Assembly: GCF_024345185.1 (NCBI RefSeq)
Contig: NZ_BROB01000009.1
Location: 1-64,000 of the forward strand
Length of the DNA stretch: 64,000 nucleotides
Source: Levilactobacillus humaensis
GTDB taxonomy: Bacteria; Bacillota; Bacilli; Lactobacillales; Lactobacillaceae
Reading direction: 5' to 3'
The notes below the pieces were generated by a model, which worked only from the letters and a program-made list of their open reading frames with translations, made no database searches and had not been told where the DNA came from. Positions 33,407 to 43,005 of this stretch are shown one piece after another (position 1 is the first letter of the stretch; the number at the start of each line of letters is the position of its first letter). The translations under genes were made by a program, and so were the position numbers.

Positions 33407-35353
33407 CTAAACATCCAACTCGGCGAAGGTCGCATTGTCCTCGATAAATTCGCGTCGAGGTGCCACCTTGTCACCCATCAACATGCTAAACACTTGGTCA
33501 GCGTTGATGGCATCTTGGGCATCGACCCGCAAGAGCCGCCGGTTTTCGGGGTTCATGGTCGTTTCCCAGAGTTGTTCGGCATCCATTTCACCCAGCCCTT
33601 TGTACCGTTGAATCTGTGGCTTTGGTGCGGGTGGTAATTGGCCTAATAATTCCTTTAATTCGTCATCGGAATCCAGGTAGCGTTGCATCTTGCCTTGCCG
33701 AACTCGATAGAGTGGTGGGCAAGCGATGTAGACGTAACCGGCATCCAATAACGGCCGCATGTAGCGGTAAACCAATGTCAGCAACAGCGTCCGAATGTGG
33801 GCGCCATCGACATCGGCATCGGTCATCAAAATCAATTTGTGGTAGTTGGCCTTGGCAACGTCAAAGTCGTCACCAAATCCAGTCCCCATGGCGGTAAACA
33901 GGGAACGAATTTCTTCGTTCGCCAGAATCCGGTCCATCGAGGCCTTTTCCACGTTCAAGATCTTCCCACGAATCGGTAAGATCGCCTGTGTCAACCGCGA
34001 ACGACCCTGCTTAGCAGACCCACCGGCGGAATCCCCTTCGACGATAAACAATTCAGAAATCGACGGATCCTTAGACGTGTTGTCGGCCAGTTTCCCGGGA
34101 AGGTTGCTGATTTCCAGCCCACTCTTCTTCCGGGTAACTTCACGGGCCCGCTTAGCGGCAACCCGGGCCTTGGAAGCCAACGTCCCCTTATCCACCACTT
34201 TACGGGCGATATCGGGATGTTCCATTAAGAACCGCATGAAGTGATCGGCAAACGTGTGATCCACGGCCGTCCGGGCATCGGAGTTCCCCAATTTGGTCTT
34301 CGTTTGACCTTCAAATTGTGGGTCCGGATGCTTCACGGAAACCACGGCCGTCAAGCCTTCACGGACATCATCCCCGGTTAAGTTCGGTTCATTGTCTTTC
34401 ATCAGCTTGTTGGTCCGCGCGTAGTCGTTCACCACGCGTGTTAAGGCCCGCTTGAATCCTTCTTCATGAGTCCCACCTTCGTAGGTGTGGATGTTGTTGG
34501 TAAACGTCAACAGGTTATTGTGGTAGTCATCCGTGTATTGCAGGGCGACTTCCACTGTAATCCCGTTTTCGGCCCCTTCAACATAGATTGGCGGTTCAAA
34601 GAGCGTCGTTTTATTTTCGTTTAAATAGTCAACGTAGTGACGGATCCCACCTTCATAGTGGAAATCGTCTTCGGTTGGTTTCTCTGGCCGGTCGTCACGG
34701 ATCGTAATCCGGAGACCCTTGTTCAAGAAGGCCAGCTCGCGAATCCGCGTGGTCAACGTCTTGATGTCAAAGGTGGTCGTTTCTCTGAAGATATCTGGAT
34801 CCGGCAGGAAGTGCACAATGGTGCCGTGTTTTTCCTTAGGAAGTCCTTCTTCAACGACGGTCATTGGCTTCACCACGTGACCCCGATCAAAGGTGATCGA
34901 GTAGCGTTTGCCGTCACGGATAACCTGGGCATCCAACTCGGTGGACAGCGCGTTGACAACGGAAGCCCCCACCCCGTGGAGACCACCGGAAACCTTGTAC
35001 CCGCCACCGCCGAATTTACCCCCGGCATGCAGGATCGTAAAGACCGTTTCTAAGGCGGGCTTTCCCGTCTTCTTTTGGATGTCGACAGGAATTCCCCGAC
35101 CATTATCGGTCACGGTCACACTGTTGTCCTTGTTCACCGTGACGTGAATTTCGTCGGCAAAGCCAGCTAAGGCTTCGTCAATCCCGTTGTCCACGATTTC
35201 CCACACGAGGTGATGGAGACCTTGGGCACTCGTTGATCCAATATACATTCCGGGACGTTTACGTACCGCTTCCAAGCCCTCAAGAACTTGGATTTGGCTG
35301 GCATCATATTCTCTTGCCCGTTCCGCCTTGGTTTCGTGTTCTTTTTCAGCCAC
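33407..35353 (-). CDS. gyrB: DNA gyrase subunit B
   Basis: The 648-residue ATPase subunit of gyrase. The GHKL ATP site shows [20 protein letters not shown] and [15 protein letters not shown]. The TOPRIM domain shows [13 protein letters not shown] with the catalytic Glu, and [15 protein letters not shown]. The length is normal. It starts 3 bp after the recF stop, with an upstream AGGAGG, and is co-transcribed with recF and gyrA. Confidence 0.98.
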   Translation of the reverse strand: MAEKEHETKAERAREYDASQIQVLEGLEAVRKRPGMYIGSTSAQGLHHLVWEIVDNGIDEALAGFADEIHVTVNKDNSVTVTDNGRGIPVDIQKKTGKPALETVFTILHAGGKFGGGGYKVSGGLHGVGASVVNALSTELDAQVIRDGKRYSITFDRGHVVKPMTVVEEGLPKEKHGTIVHFLPDPDIFRETTTFDIKTLTTRIRELAFLNKGLRITIRDDRPEKPTEDDFHYEGGIRHYVDYLNENKTTLFEPPIYVEGAENGITVEVALQYTDDYHNNLLTFTNNIHTYEGGTHEEGFKRALTRVVNDYARTNKLMKDNEPNLTGDDVREGLTAVVSVKHPDPQFEGQTKTKLGNSDARTAVDHTFADHFMRFLMEHPDIARKVVDKGTLASKARVAAKRAREVTRKKSGLEISNLPGKLADNTSKDPSISELFIVEGDSAGGSAKQGRSRLTQAILPIRGKILNVEKASMDRILANEEIRSLFTAMGTGFGDDFDVAKANYHKLILMTDADVDGAHIRTLLLTLVYRYMRPLLDAGYVYIACPPLYRVRQGKMQRYLDSDDELKELLGQLPPAPKPQIQRYKGLGEMDAEQLWETTMNPENRRLLRVDAQDAINADQVFSMLMGDKVAPRREFIEDNATFAELDV

Positions 35354-35356
35354 TGC

Positions 35357-36511
35357 TTAATCCTCCTTTGTTGCCGAATCGTCACTAGTGGGCGATCCAT
35401 CCGCCACCACGGTCCCATCGGCCACGTGAAAAATGGTCGGGTTCTTAATCAGCTGGCGGGTAATCCCGCTCAGGCTGGTGGTGGTGATAAACGTCTGTAC
35501 CTTATCCTGAATGGCTGTCAGCAGATGAGTCTGCCGCGCGTCATCCAATTCTGAAAGGACATCATCTAGAAGCAAGACCGGATACTCCCCGGTCTCCTCC
35601 TTCATGAGGTCAATCTCGGCCAACTTCACACTCAGTGCCGTTGTCCGTTGTTGCCCCTGAGACCCGAACGTCTGGACATTCTTATCGTTGACCTGAAAAT
35701 GCAGGTCATCACGATGGGGGCCCACCAGGGTCGTCCCCTGGTAAAGCTCCTTGTCCCGTTGTTTCTCATATAACGCACTCAAGGCCGCCTGGATGCTCTT
35801 GGCGTCGGCTAACGCCTCATCGGGCACCTGGGTGGCATAGTGAAACGTCAGTGTCTCGCGTTGCTGGGAGATCTCGGCGTGAATGACCTGCGCCCAGTGC
35901 TCCAGCTTATGTAACATCCGCAGCCGCTGGGCGATAATTTCCGCACCATATAATGCCAATTGATCAGACAGTACCGATAGGAACAGCAGATCGCGCTTCT
36001 GTTTGTGTTGCAAATCCTTCAGATAGCGATTCCGCTGCTTCAACAGCGTCCGATATTGACTTAAATTATACAAATAACGCGGATTCATCTGGCCAAACTC
36101 CATGTCCATAAAGCGCCGCCGAATACTCGGGGCGCCTTTGACAATCGCGAGATCTTCCGGGGCAAACAAAATCACATTGAGCTGGCCCACATATTGTGAT
36201 AACCGAGCCTGCTCAAGGTGATTGACTTTAGCACGTTTGCCCTGACGTGAGAACGTTAACTCCAGTGGCACCGTCCCTGCCGACTTCACGACTCGGCCAC
36301 TGACCTTGGCCGTTTTGGCCTGCCAGTTCACCAAATCATGATCGTTGGCTGTCCGGTGACTGCGCGTTAACGCGAGCACGTAGATGGCCTCTAATAGATT
36401 GGTCTTGCCCTGGGCATTTTCGCCGAGGAGGACGTTAATCCCCCGACCCAGCCGAATATCGGCCTCGGGATAATTCCGAAAATGCTGCAGCTGCAACTCT
36501 TGCAAATACAT
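35357..36511 (-). CDS. recF: DNA replication and repair protein RecF
   Basis: A 384-residue SMC-like ATPase that loads RecA at gapped DNA together with RecO and RecR. The Walker A motif [14 protein letters not shown] is near residue 30, the ABC signature [15 protein letters not shown] is in the C-terminal half, and Walker B is [11 protein letters not shown]. Its ATG shares one base with the yaaA stop (TAATG), so translation is coupled. The C-terminal tail is Asp/Ser/Thr-rich. Confidence 0.97.
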   Translation of the reverse strand: MYLQELQLQHFRNYPEADIRLGRGINVLLGENAQGKTNLLEAIYVLALTRSHRTANDHDLVNWQAKTAKVSGRVVKSAGTVPLELTFSRQGKRAKVNHLEQARLSQYVGQLNVILFAPEDLAIVKGAPSIRRRFMDMEFGQMNPRYLYNLSQYRTLLKQRNRYLKDLQHKQKRDLLFLSVLSDQLALYGAEIIAQRLRMLHKLEHWAQVIHAEISQQRETLTFHYATQVPDEALADAKSIQAALSALYEKQRDKELYQGTTLVGPHRDDLHFQVNDKNVQTFGSQGQQRTTALSVKLAEIDLMKEETGEYPVLLLDDVLSELDDARQTHLLTAIQDKVQTFITTTSLSGITRQLIKNPTIFHVADGTVVADGSPTSDDSATKED

Positions 36512-36738
36512 TATTCACCCTGCTTTGAGCGTATAAAAAATAATCCTGCCTCAGGTACTGCCACTGTATCGCCAGGATACAGCTTACGGCCCCGCCGGTT
36601 GTCCGGTTCGTCGTTGATATTTACCGTGTTTTCACGTAAATACCACTTGGCTTGGCCACCAGTGCTGATGACGGATTCTTCTTTGAGTAACTGGCCTAAA
36701 GTAATGTAGGGCGTGTCAATGAAAACGTCTTTTTTCAC
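36511..36738 (-). CDS. yaaA: S4-domain RNA-binding protein YaaA
   Basis: A 75-residue protein consisting of one S4 RNA-binding domain ([23 protein letters not shown], then [13 protein letters not shown]). The family always sits between dnaN and recF and is linked to ribosome assembly. It overlaps recF by one base. A gap of 366 bp and a terminator separate it from dnaN, so it starts a separate yaaA-recF-gyrB-gyrA unit. Confidence 0.95.
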   Translation of the reverse strand: MKKDVFIDTPYITLGQLLKEESVISTGGQAKWYLRENTVNINDEPDNRRGRKLYPGDTVAVPEAGLFFIRSKQGE

Positions 36739-37057
36739 AATTTCACCCCTTAATATTCTTCTCTTATATTATACCGCTTTTTAGGGAAAAGTACAGGCGA
36801 TCCCCTTGATTTTTGCGTTCTGAGGCTATTTGGGGTGTTTTTGATATTTTTGGTAAAAAGGCGGTAAATTTGCTCAGATTCGAAAATAGCGGTCTTTTAG
36901 CGAATTATTTGTTTTTTGGCGGTTTTGACGACCCTAAATCGCGATCCCCGTTCTGGACACCGTTATTTGCGCACGCATTTTCCGTTAAATGGCTCAAATT
37001 GACGCCTATTTTCCCCCGTTTTCATAACTGGCCCACTGCCGAAATCGACGACCACCT
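36739..37057. other. Gene-free stretch between yaaA and dnaN
   Basis: This holds the promoter of yaaA-recF-gyrB-gyrA on the minus strand (AT-rich TATAATATAAG-like sequence on the minus strand near 36765). An 82-codon plus-strand frame crosses it, but it has no good ribosome binding site, no familiar protein pattern, and runs head-on into the origin unit, so I do not call it. Confidence 0.5.
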
Positions 37058-37092
37058 ATAAAAAAAGTGTTGCCCCAAGGGACAACACTTTG
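37058..37092 (-). terminator. Terminator after dnaN
   Basis: AAAGTGTTG-tcccttgggg-CAACACTTT with T7 on the minus strand. It separates dnaA-dnaN from yaaA. Confidence 0.88.
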
Positions 37093-37104
37093 TGGTGATT
37101 AACT

Positions 37105-38244
37105 TTAGAACGTCCGTACCGGCGTGATCAACTGAATGAAGTTGCTGGTATCTTCGGTTGGGACCAAGGTGAATGGCCGCAACGCGGAAGTAAAGGCCAC
37201 TCTGATCGTCGTTTGACCAAATGATCGCAAGGCATCCTTCATGTAATCGGGGTTAAAGGAAATTTCGAGGTCTTCACCCGTCAATTCCTTAGGATCCAAC
37301 GCTTCTTCAACATTCCCGACATCGGGTGAATTACTGAAGATCGTCACATGATTTTCGGCTGGCGTCAAAGTCAGTTTAACCACGTTGTTCCGTGATTCAT
37401 GGGACAACAGCGAGGCCCGTTCGACGGCGGCCAATAATTCTGGTGCTTCGAACTCGACTGTCGTGGAGGCTTCCTTTGGGATCAACCGCGACGTATCGGG
37501 GTAATTGCCTTCCAGTAACCGGGAGTAAAACGACGTATCCCCTAATAAGAAGAGAACTTGATTCTCGGAGAACTGCATCTTAACGGTGCTGTCATCGTCA
37601 CCGATCATCCGGGATAATTCGGTCAAACTCTTTCCGGGGATGATGACATCAAAGGCGGCTTCGGTGGGATCTGGTAATTCGATCTGCCGTTGTGAGAGGC
37701 GGTGACTATCCGTGGCCACGGCCAGGAATTGGTTGTTAGCCAGGACGAAATGCACCCCGGTCAGGATTGGCCGACTTTCTTGATTAGAAACGGCGATAAC
37801 CGTTTGGCCAATGAGCTCCTTAAAGACGGCACCTGAGAGTACCACGGAGTCGGCCGCATCAATTTCTGGCAAATGTGGATAGTTATTGGCATCTTGTCCG
37901 TTAATATTGAACGCCGCAGAACCAGAGGTAATTTCAGTTTGGAAACCATCCTTAACGGTCAGCGTCAGCGTTTGTTCTGGTAATCGCTTGACGATTTCAC
38001 TGAAGAACCGCGCCGTTAAAACAATGGCCCCTGGTTCGTCAATCGTTAAGCCAATATCAGGATCGTCGGCTCTAATCAACGTTTCAATAGAAATATCGGC
38101 ATTAGACCCGGTTAAAAGTAACCCAGCGTCACTGGCGACGATTTTGAGTCCGGTCAAAATGGGAATCGTGGTTTTAGAAGAAATGGCTCGGGAGACGTTG
38201 TTCAGTTCCTTAATGAAGGCTGCCCGGTTAATCGTAAATTTCAT
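37105..38244 (-). CDS. dnaN: DNA polymerase III sliding clamp (beta subunit)
   Basis: A 379-residue ring-forming clamp of three topologically similar domains that tethers polymerase III. MKFTINRAAFIKELNNVSRAIS at the start and a C-terminal TLVPTEDTSNFIQLITPVRTF are typical. The ATG at 38244 follows AAAGGAG by 12 bases; an earlier GTG overlaps that site. It follows dnaA with the box-rich origin segment between them. Confidence 0.97.
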   Translation of the reverse strand: MKFTINRAAFIKELNNVSRAISSKTTIPILTGLKIVASDAGLLLTGSNADISIETLIRADDPDIGLTIDEPGAIVLTARFFSEIVKRLPEQTLTLTVKDGFQTEITSGSAAFNINGQDANNYPHLPEIDAADSVVLSGAVFKELIGQTVIAVSNQESRPILTGVHFVLANNQFLAVATDSHRLSQRQIELPDPTEAAFDVIIPGKSLTELSRMIGDDDSTVKMQFSENQVLFLLGDTSFYSRLLEGNYPDTSRLIPKEASTTVEFEAPELLAAVERASLLSHESRNNVVKLTLTPAENHVTIFSNSPDVGNVEEALDPKELTGEDLEISFNPDYMKDALRSFGQTTIRVAFTSALRPFTLVPTEDTSNFIQLITPVRTF

Positions 38245-38297
38245 TAGTGATGACACTCCTTTACTTGGTGCGTAATTTACTTAATTAAAAGAAAAAA

Positions 38298-38419
38298 GAT
38301 AGAAGAAGTAGTAGCGCGGTGGGTAATGTGGATAACTTTGAGAAACTATGTTGCGGCTACGCTTTTCCACCTGTGGATAACTTGTGGAAAACTCGTAGAC
38401 TTATCTTTTCTTATCCACA
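38298..38419. promoter_or_regulatory. oriC unwinding segment (dnaA-dnaN intergenic)
   Basis: Perfect DnaA boxes lie at 38327-38335 and 38372-38380 (TGTGGATAA) and 38411-38419 (TTATCCACA). Next to the first, after a GC-rich spacer (CGCGGTGGG), 38298-38314 reads GATAGAAGAAGTAGTAG. Read 3'-5' this is GAT-GAT-GAA-GAA-GAT: five DnaA-trios. Box, GC patch and trios in this order are the basal unwinding system known from B. subtilis. An A-rich stretch follows toward dnaN. This is where the duplex most likely opens. Confidence 0.9.
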
Positions 38420-38512
38420 CACGCTGTGGCGTTCATTTCTATGATACCGCAGTTGGGGCCAAAAAAACGCCTCGAACACCCCCACTCAGAGGTCCTCGGA
38501 GACGGCCAATGA

Positions 38513-39886
38513 CTAGCGCCGTAATTCTTCCTTTAAGTCATCAATATCCTTTTGAAGTTCGGGATCCGTTTTTAGCGCGTCGTCGATCTTGTCGTAGGCA
38601 TGAATGACCGTGGTATGGTCCTTACCGCCAAACTCATTCCCAATGCGCGGCAGCGAGGCATCCGTTAGCTCACGCGAGAGGTACATGGCAATCTGGCGCG
38701 GCGTTACGATGGACTTCTTACGTTTCTTCCCCTTTAAATCCTTCATTGAAATGTGGAAGTAACTGGCCACTCGGTCTTGGATGACTGGAATGGTAATGGC
38801 ATCGTTGGCGTTTGCCAGGTTGAGACTCTTCAACGCCTCGGCCGCCAAATCAGTGGTGATTGGCTTATGTGTCAGGTTGTGGTAGGCCTGAACGCGAGAC
38901 AAAGCGCCTTCTAGTTCCCGCACGTTGGAGTCGATCTGGCCAGCGATATAGCTGAGCGTGTCGTCCGGCGCATCGATCTGGTCGGCGTCGACTTTATTGC
39001 GGAGAATGGCGATCCGCGTTTCCAGATCTGGTGGTGTGATGTCCACGGACAACCCCCAGGCGAAGCGGGATACCAGCCGGTCTTGGAGCTTTGGGATCTC
39101 ATTTGGTAAGCGATCAGAAGTCAAGACGATCTGATGGCCGTCGTCATACAAGGAGTTGAAAGTATGGAAGAATTCTTCCTGGGTCGAATCCTTATTGGCG
39201 AAGAACTGGATATCATCAACCATTAAGAGGTCAACGTCGCGGTACTCTTGACGAAATTGTTCCTGAGTCCGCGTTCGAATCGAGTTAATGAAGTCATTGG
39301 TGAAGGCTTCACTGGTCACGTACTTCACCTTGGTGTCAGGATGATCTTCCAACATCTTATTGCCGATGGCGTGCATCAAGTGGGTCTTACCCAACCCAAC
39401 ACCTCCATAGAAGAAGAGTGGATTATACATCACACCAGGTTCTTCAGAAACCACCAAGGCCGCCGCATGGGCCATTTGGTTCCCTTTCCCGATCACGAAG
39501 GTATCGAATGTGTAGCGTGGGTTCAACGCATTTTCCTTCATAAAAGTGGGTGTGGCATCGGGAGCATCGGTAACCCCAGGCTCCTCTGTAACCACGCCGG
39601 TTCCCGTTTTACTACGGGAAACCTCTGGTTGTAATTCACTCTTCGTGACAAGAATAGGTTGAATATCTTCATGTGTGACCTGGTAGGCGTATTCGATGAC
39701 TTGTTGATCGAGGTGGCGCCGAGTCCAGTAGTCACGGTGTAGGGGTGAGAGAAGTTCCAACGTTAGTTTGTTACCGACGAGGGAAATTGGCTTAGCTGCT
39801 TCGATCCAGGTTGCGTACGTTGCCGGATCAAGGTTTTGCTTGAGTAATTTTGTAATATCAGCCCACAAAGTTAACATATCTGGCAC
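38513..39886 (-). CDS. dnaA: Chromosomal replication initiator DnaA
   Basis: A 457-residue AAA+ initiator. Domain I is residues ~1-80, followed by a variable linker. The AAA+ core has Walker [16 protein letters not shown] (about 165), Walker [10 protein letters not shown], and sensor regions. The DNA-binding domain IV signature is [16 protein letters not shown] near the end. I choose GTG at 39886 (protein [11 protein letters not shown]) because AGGGGGG lies 8 bases upstream; ATG at 39877 is three codons later. Longer frames have no support. DnaA boxes on both sides suggest autoregulation. Confidence 0.97.
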   Translation of the reverse strand: MPDMLTLWADITKLLKQNLDPATYATWIEAAKPISLVGNKLTLELLSPLHRDYWTRRHLDQQVIEYAYQVTHEDIQPILVTKSELQPEVSRSKTGTGVVTEEPGVTDAPDATPTFMKENALNPRYTFDTFVIGKGNQMAHAAALVVSEEPGVMYNPLFFYGGVGLGKTHLMHAIGNKMLEDHPDTKVKYVTSEAFTNDFINSIRTRTQEQFRQEYRDVDLLMVDDIQFFANKDSTQEEFFHTFNSLYDDGHQIVLTSDRLPNEIPKLQDRLVSRFAWGLSVDITPPDLETRIAILRNKVDADQIDAPDDTLSYIAGQIDSNVRELEGALSRVQAYHNLTHKPITTDLAAEALKSLNLANANDAITIPVIQDRVASYFHISMKDLKGKKRKKSIVTPRQIAMYLSRELTDASLPRIGNEFGGKDHTTVIHAYDKIDDALKTDPELQKDIDDLKEELRR

Positions 39887-40422
39887 TGATGTAGCCCCCC
39901 TAAATTTAAGATTATGGTAATCGTAAGTTTGGACGGACGCCGCCCAAACGAAAACGTAAGTCCAGTGTAGCATGAAGAAAAAAAGTTTTCCACAGGGTAA
40001 TGGACGCTGTGCATAATTGTTTCACAGGGAGTTAATAAAGTTATCCACAGGCAGGGTGAAACTTGTGGATAATAAATGTGATTTTAACTTGTCCACAGGA
40101 AACTGTGGAGTAGGAATAGCTCAAGGACAAGTGTTTCACAAGTTATCCACAGAATTAACAGGAATGCTTTTTTAAAAATAAACAGGCTGTGGATTGGTGG
40201 ATAACCAGGTGGGAAAGCCCGGCATAACTTTTTCTGAATCCACAAGTTATCCACAGCCAAAGTGCATGAAACAAATTTATCCGGGGACAACTTTTTATGG
40301 ATATTTTCAACTAACGGTTTCATTCGGTCGAAATTTATGCTAATATGTTCAGGAAATGCATTTAGTATTTGTCTGGAATTATCCAGATGAAAAAAATTCA
40401 AAAATTTCAAGGAGGTGTCACG
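39887..40422. promoter_or_regulatory. oriC upstream segment (rpmH-dnaA intergenic) with DnaA boxes
   Basis: This 536-bp region contains perfect DnaA boxes at 40041-40049, 40143-40151 and 40247-40255 (TTATCCACA) and 40064-40072 (TGTGGATAA), and near-boxes at 40089-40097 (TTGTCCACA) and 40196-40204 (GGTGGATAA). Together with the dnaA-dnaN segment it makes a bipartite origin as in Bacillus. It also holds the divergent promoters of dnaA and rpmH. No gene is present; the 123-codon minus-strand frame here arises from the box repeats. Confidence 0.92.
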
Positions 40423-40557
40423 ATGAAGCGCACTTACCAACCAAAGAAACGTCACCGTTCACGTGTACACGGCTTCCGCAAGCGCATGAGCACTAGCAAT
40501 GGCCGTCAAGTATTAGCACGTCGTCGTCAAAAAGGACGTAAAGTATTGTCTGCATAG
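40423..40557 (+). CDS. rpmH: 50S ribosomal protein L34
   Basis: A 44-residue, strongly basic ribosomal protein with the standard sequence landmarks [20 protein letters not shown] and [14 protein letters not shown]. The ATG at 40423 has GGAGGT 8 bases upstream; the longer frame upstream is not used. First gene of the rpmH-rnpA-yidC-jag block right of oriC. Confidence 0.97.
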
Positions 40558-40585
40558 GCCGCTGACTGTCAGTGGTCTTTTTATT
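40558..40585 (+). terminator. Hairpin with T-run between rpmH and rnpA
   Basis: GGCCGCTGA-ctg-TCAGTGGTC followed by TTTTTATTTT. It is probably a partial terminator that makes rpmH more abundant than rnpA. Confidence 0.65.
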
Positions 40586-40655
40586 TTATCTGCGAGGAGA
40601 CTGGGACCCCAATCCCTCGCGGCCTGTTCATATATGAGAATTTTGGAGATGCACC

Positions 40656-41012
40656 ATGCGAAAATCTTACCGCATTAAGAAAGAAGCGGAATTTCAGCAG
40701 GTCTTTGAAACCAGAAATTCAGTCGCTAACCGGCAATTTGTGGTGTATTCAATGGAGAAGCCGGATCAACCGCATTTTCGGGTTGGGATTTCGGTCGGGA
40801 AGAAGATTGGAAACGCCGTTCACCGGAATTGGGTGAAACGACGGATTCGGCAGAGTTTACTCGAGCTGAAGCCGCACCTCAAGCAGGATGTGGATTTCCT
40901 AGTTATCGCACGTCCGCGTGCCGATGGCATCTCGATGCCCGATGCGAAGAGCAGCCTGATCCATGTCTTGAAGCTGGCAAAACTGCTGGATTCCAACTAT
41001 AGTGAGGAATAA
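40656..41012 (+). CDS. rnpA: Ribonuclease P protein component
   Basis: The 118-residue basic protein subunit of RNase P, which helps the catalytic RNA mature tRNA 5' ends. The RNR motif region reads [22 protein letters not shown] (written here as its key parts), and FLVIARPRA is the conserved strand after it. It precedes yidC by 2 bp, so the two are co-translated. Confidence 0.97.
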   Translation: MRKSYRIKKEAEFQQVFETRNSVANRQFVVYSMEKPDQPHFRVGISVGKKIGNAVHRNWVKRRIRQSLLELKPHLKQDVDFLVIARPRADGISMPDAKSSLIHVLKLAKLLDSNYSEE

Positions 41013-41014
41013 AC

Positions 41015-41857
41015 GTGAAAAACGTGAAAAAGTACAAACGTACCCTACTGATGCTTGGTATTGTGGGCTTGACTTTGATCCTTTCCGCTTGTAGCAATAA
41101 GCCAATCACGAACCAGAGTACCGGGATTTGGGACGGTTTAATCGTTCTGAACTTCTCGCGTGCTATCATCTGGTTGGCTCATTTCTTCGGTGGGAATTAT
41201 GGTGTTGGTATTATCATCTTTACCATTATCATCCGGATCATTTTACTGCCACTGATGGTTTTCCAAACGCGCAGCATGCGGAAGACCCAGGAAATTCAGC
41301 CCCAATTAAAGGCTTTACAGAAGAAATACTCGTCACGGGACCGTGACACGATGCAGCAGTTGCAGACCGAACAGCAAAAGCTGTATTCGGAAGCCGGCAT
41401 TAATCCCTTAATGGGATGTCTACCAGCCGTGGTACAACTCCCAATCATTTGGGCCTTGTACCAAGCTATCTGGCGGACAGCCGTTCTGCGGTCCGGCACC
41501 TTCTTGTGGTTGCAATTGGGCCACAAGGACCCGTACTTCATCTTGCCATTCCTGGCGGCCTTTGCCACGTTCTTGAGTTCGTGGTTAACCACCAAGTCGG
41601 CACCGGAGACGAGTTCCATGAATACGATGATGATTATCGGGATGCCCGTGGTGGTCTTCTTTACCGCCTTAAACGTGGCCTCGTCACTGTCATTGTACTG
41701 GACCGTGTCTTACATTTTCCAAGTCGGTCAAACGCTGTTACTGCAAAACCCATGGAAGATTCAAGCCGAACGCGATGAAAAGGCCAAAGAAAAGGCCGCT
41801 CGCGAACGGGTTATGAAGAAGGCCGTGCGTCGCGCTAAGCAGAGTCGCCGCAAGTAA
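41015..41857 (+). CDS. yidC: Membrane protein insertase YidC (Oxa1/SpoIIIJ)
   Basis: A 280-residue YidC1-type insertase, which places membrane proteins in the bilayer alone or with Sec. It has a lipoprotein signal with lipobox LSAC, then five membrane helices; GVGIIIFTIIIRIILLPLM carries the conserved groove arginine, and NPLMGCLPAVVQLPI is a family hallmark. The basic C-terminal tail (KKAVRRAKQSRRK) would touch ribosomes. The start is GTG at 41015, 2 bp after rnpA. Confidence 0.96.
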   Translation: MKNVKKYKRTLLMLGIVGLTLILSACSNKPITNQSTGIWDGLIVLNFSRAIIWLAHFFGGNYGVGIIIFTIIIRIILLPLMVFQTRSMRKTQEIQPQLKALQKKYSSRDRDTMQQLQTEQQKLYSEAGINPLMGCLPAVVQLPIIWALYQAIWRTAVLRSGTFLWLQLGHKDPYFILPFLAAFATFLSSWLTTKSAPETSSMNTMMIIGMPVVVFFTALNVASSLSLYWTVSYIFQVGQTLLLQNPWKIQAERDEKAKEKAARERVMKKAVRRAKQSRRK

Positions 41858-41882
41858 ACCAAGCTAAATAAATGCATTTTAG

Positions 41883-41911
41883 GCCGTTCCGCAATGGTGG
41901 GACGGCTTTTT
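41883..41911 (+). terminator. Terminator after yidC
   Basis: GCCGTTCC-gcaatggt-GGGACGGC followed by T5. jag, 95 bp downstream, may therefore have its own promoter (TATACT near 41962). Confidence 0.75.
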
Positions 41912-42005
41912 CTATCCGCGGAACGCGTGATGGCAGATGAGCTGACTCGGAAAGTTCTATGGTATACTGAAAAATGACTGAAAGCATATTGGAGGAATGG
42001 ACGAC

Positions 42006-42794
42006 ATGACAATCTTTACGGGGAAAACGGAAGAAGCGGCGATTCAGGCAGGATTGACCGCCCTGAATTGTCGGTTGGACCAAGTGACAACCCGAGTGGT
42101 CACCACGCCACGTAAGGGTTGGCTGGGAATTGGCCAGAGAGACGCGATGGTGGATGTGGCTTTGAAGCCCGTTGAACCCGTCGCGACGTCGAAACCAACA
42201 CCTAAGAAACAAGCGGTTGTGCCAGTGCAGCCGATGATGCCCGCAAACAAGCCGGCAGCGGCCGTAACTGACACCCCTGAGGCGGCGGAGACCGCTCAAC
42301 CGGTGCAATCGGAGACAACGCCAGAGGAACGGCGGAAACGTCGCGAGGCGGCCATTGAGGCCGTTCAGGACTATCTGGCCACGATCGTCGATCAGCTCGG
42401 AATTGACGCCACGTTGGATGTCGAATCAACGGCACGGCGGCAGGTTAAGCTGGTCTTTACGACAGAGAAGGAGGGCCTGCTGATCGGCAAGCACGGTCGG
42501 ACCATCAACGCCTTGCAGAGCCTGGCACAGTTGTTCTTGAATCATCATGGCGCTGCGCACGTCATGGTTGAATTGGACGTTGCCGGTTATCGTGAACGGC
42601 GAGCAGCCACTTTGAACCGATTGGCCGAGAGTACGGCGCGGGAGGTCGTGGCAACCGGGAAGCCGATCTATTTGGACCCAATGCCGGCGTTTGAACGCAA
42701 GCAGATCCACGCGGTTTTGGCGAAGAATCACTACGTCACAACCTATTCGGCGGGGAGAGAACCCCACCGGGCCGTGGTGATCGAACCGGCCTAA
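42006..42794 (+). CDS. jag: RNA-binding protein Jag/KhpB (EloR)
   Basis: A 262-residue protein of Jag_N, KH and R3H domains. The N-terminal part IFTGKTEEAAIQAGL is Jag_N; a Pro/Ala-rich linker spans ~60-105; KH has LLIGKHGRTINALQSL; R3H has ERRAATLNRLAESTA. In streptococci and lactobacilli it works with KhpA in cell elongation and division control and binds small RNAs. The start at 42006 has GGAGGA 9 bases upstream. Position after yidC is standard. Confidence 0.95.
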   Translation: MTIFTGKTEEAAIQAGLTALNCRLDQVTTRVVTTPRKGWLGIGQRDAMVDVALKPVEPVATSKPTPKKQAVVPVQPMMPANKPAAAVTDTPEAAETAQPVQSETTPEERRKRREAAIEAVQDYLATIVDQLGIDATLDVESTARRQVKLVFTTEKEGLLIGKHGRTINALQSLAQLFLNHHGAAHVMVELDVAGYRERRAATLNRLAESTAREVVATGKPIYLDPMPAFERKQIHAVLAKNHYVTTYSAGREPHRAVVIEPA

Positions 42795-42801
42795 GTTTCG
42801 T

Positions 42802-42830
42802 TTGACAAAAGCGTCTTTACCCCTTATAGT
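42802..42830 (+). promoter_or_regulatory. Strong sigma-A promoter between jag and mnmE
   Basis: TTGACA (42802-42807) and TATAGT (42825-42830) with a 17-bp spacer. Transcription would start near 42837, 170 bp before mnmE. Confidence 0.85.
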
Positions 42831-42836
42831 GAAGAC

Positions 42837-42921
42837 AATCATTCTTATCAAGTTTACGATAAAGTAGTGAAAGTACTTTATCCACGCACAGTTAGGTGGC
42901 GTGGAGTGGGTGCTTTTTTTT
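42837..42921 (+). ncRNA. Candidate small RNA or attenuated leader before mnmE
   Basis: From the predicted start near 42837 the transcript contains a perfect hairpin ATAAAGTA-gtgaaag-TACTTTAT (42859-42881). A second hairpin CCACGC...GCGTGG (42882-42904) follows, then AGTGGGTGC and eight T (42914-42921). Strong promoter, two stems and a T-run give an RNA of about 85 nt. Either it is a free small RNA or mnmE is controlled by attenuation. No frame with a ribosome binding site lies inside. Confidence 0.5.
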
Positions 42922-43005
42922 ATGGCGTAAAATGATACGCCCGGGGCGTTAGACCGCGTAAACAAGGGTAAGAACCAACTGACAGACTTAAAAGGAGGAT
43001 GGCTC

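Noticed and set aside
36813..37061. 82-codon plus-strand frame between yaaA and dnaN
   Set aside because: It has no ribosome binding site, no family pattern, and runs against the origin unit. Long open frames by chance are common in this composition.
40084..40455. 123-codon minus-strand frame in the rpmH-dnaA gap
   Set aside because: It crosses the oriC boxes and the rpmH start, so it is a shadow of the origin sequence.
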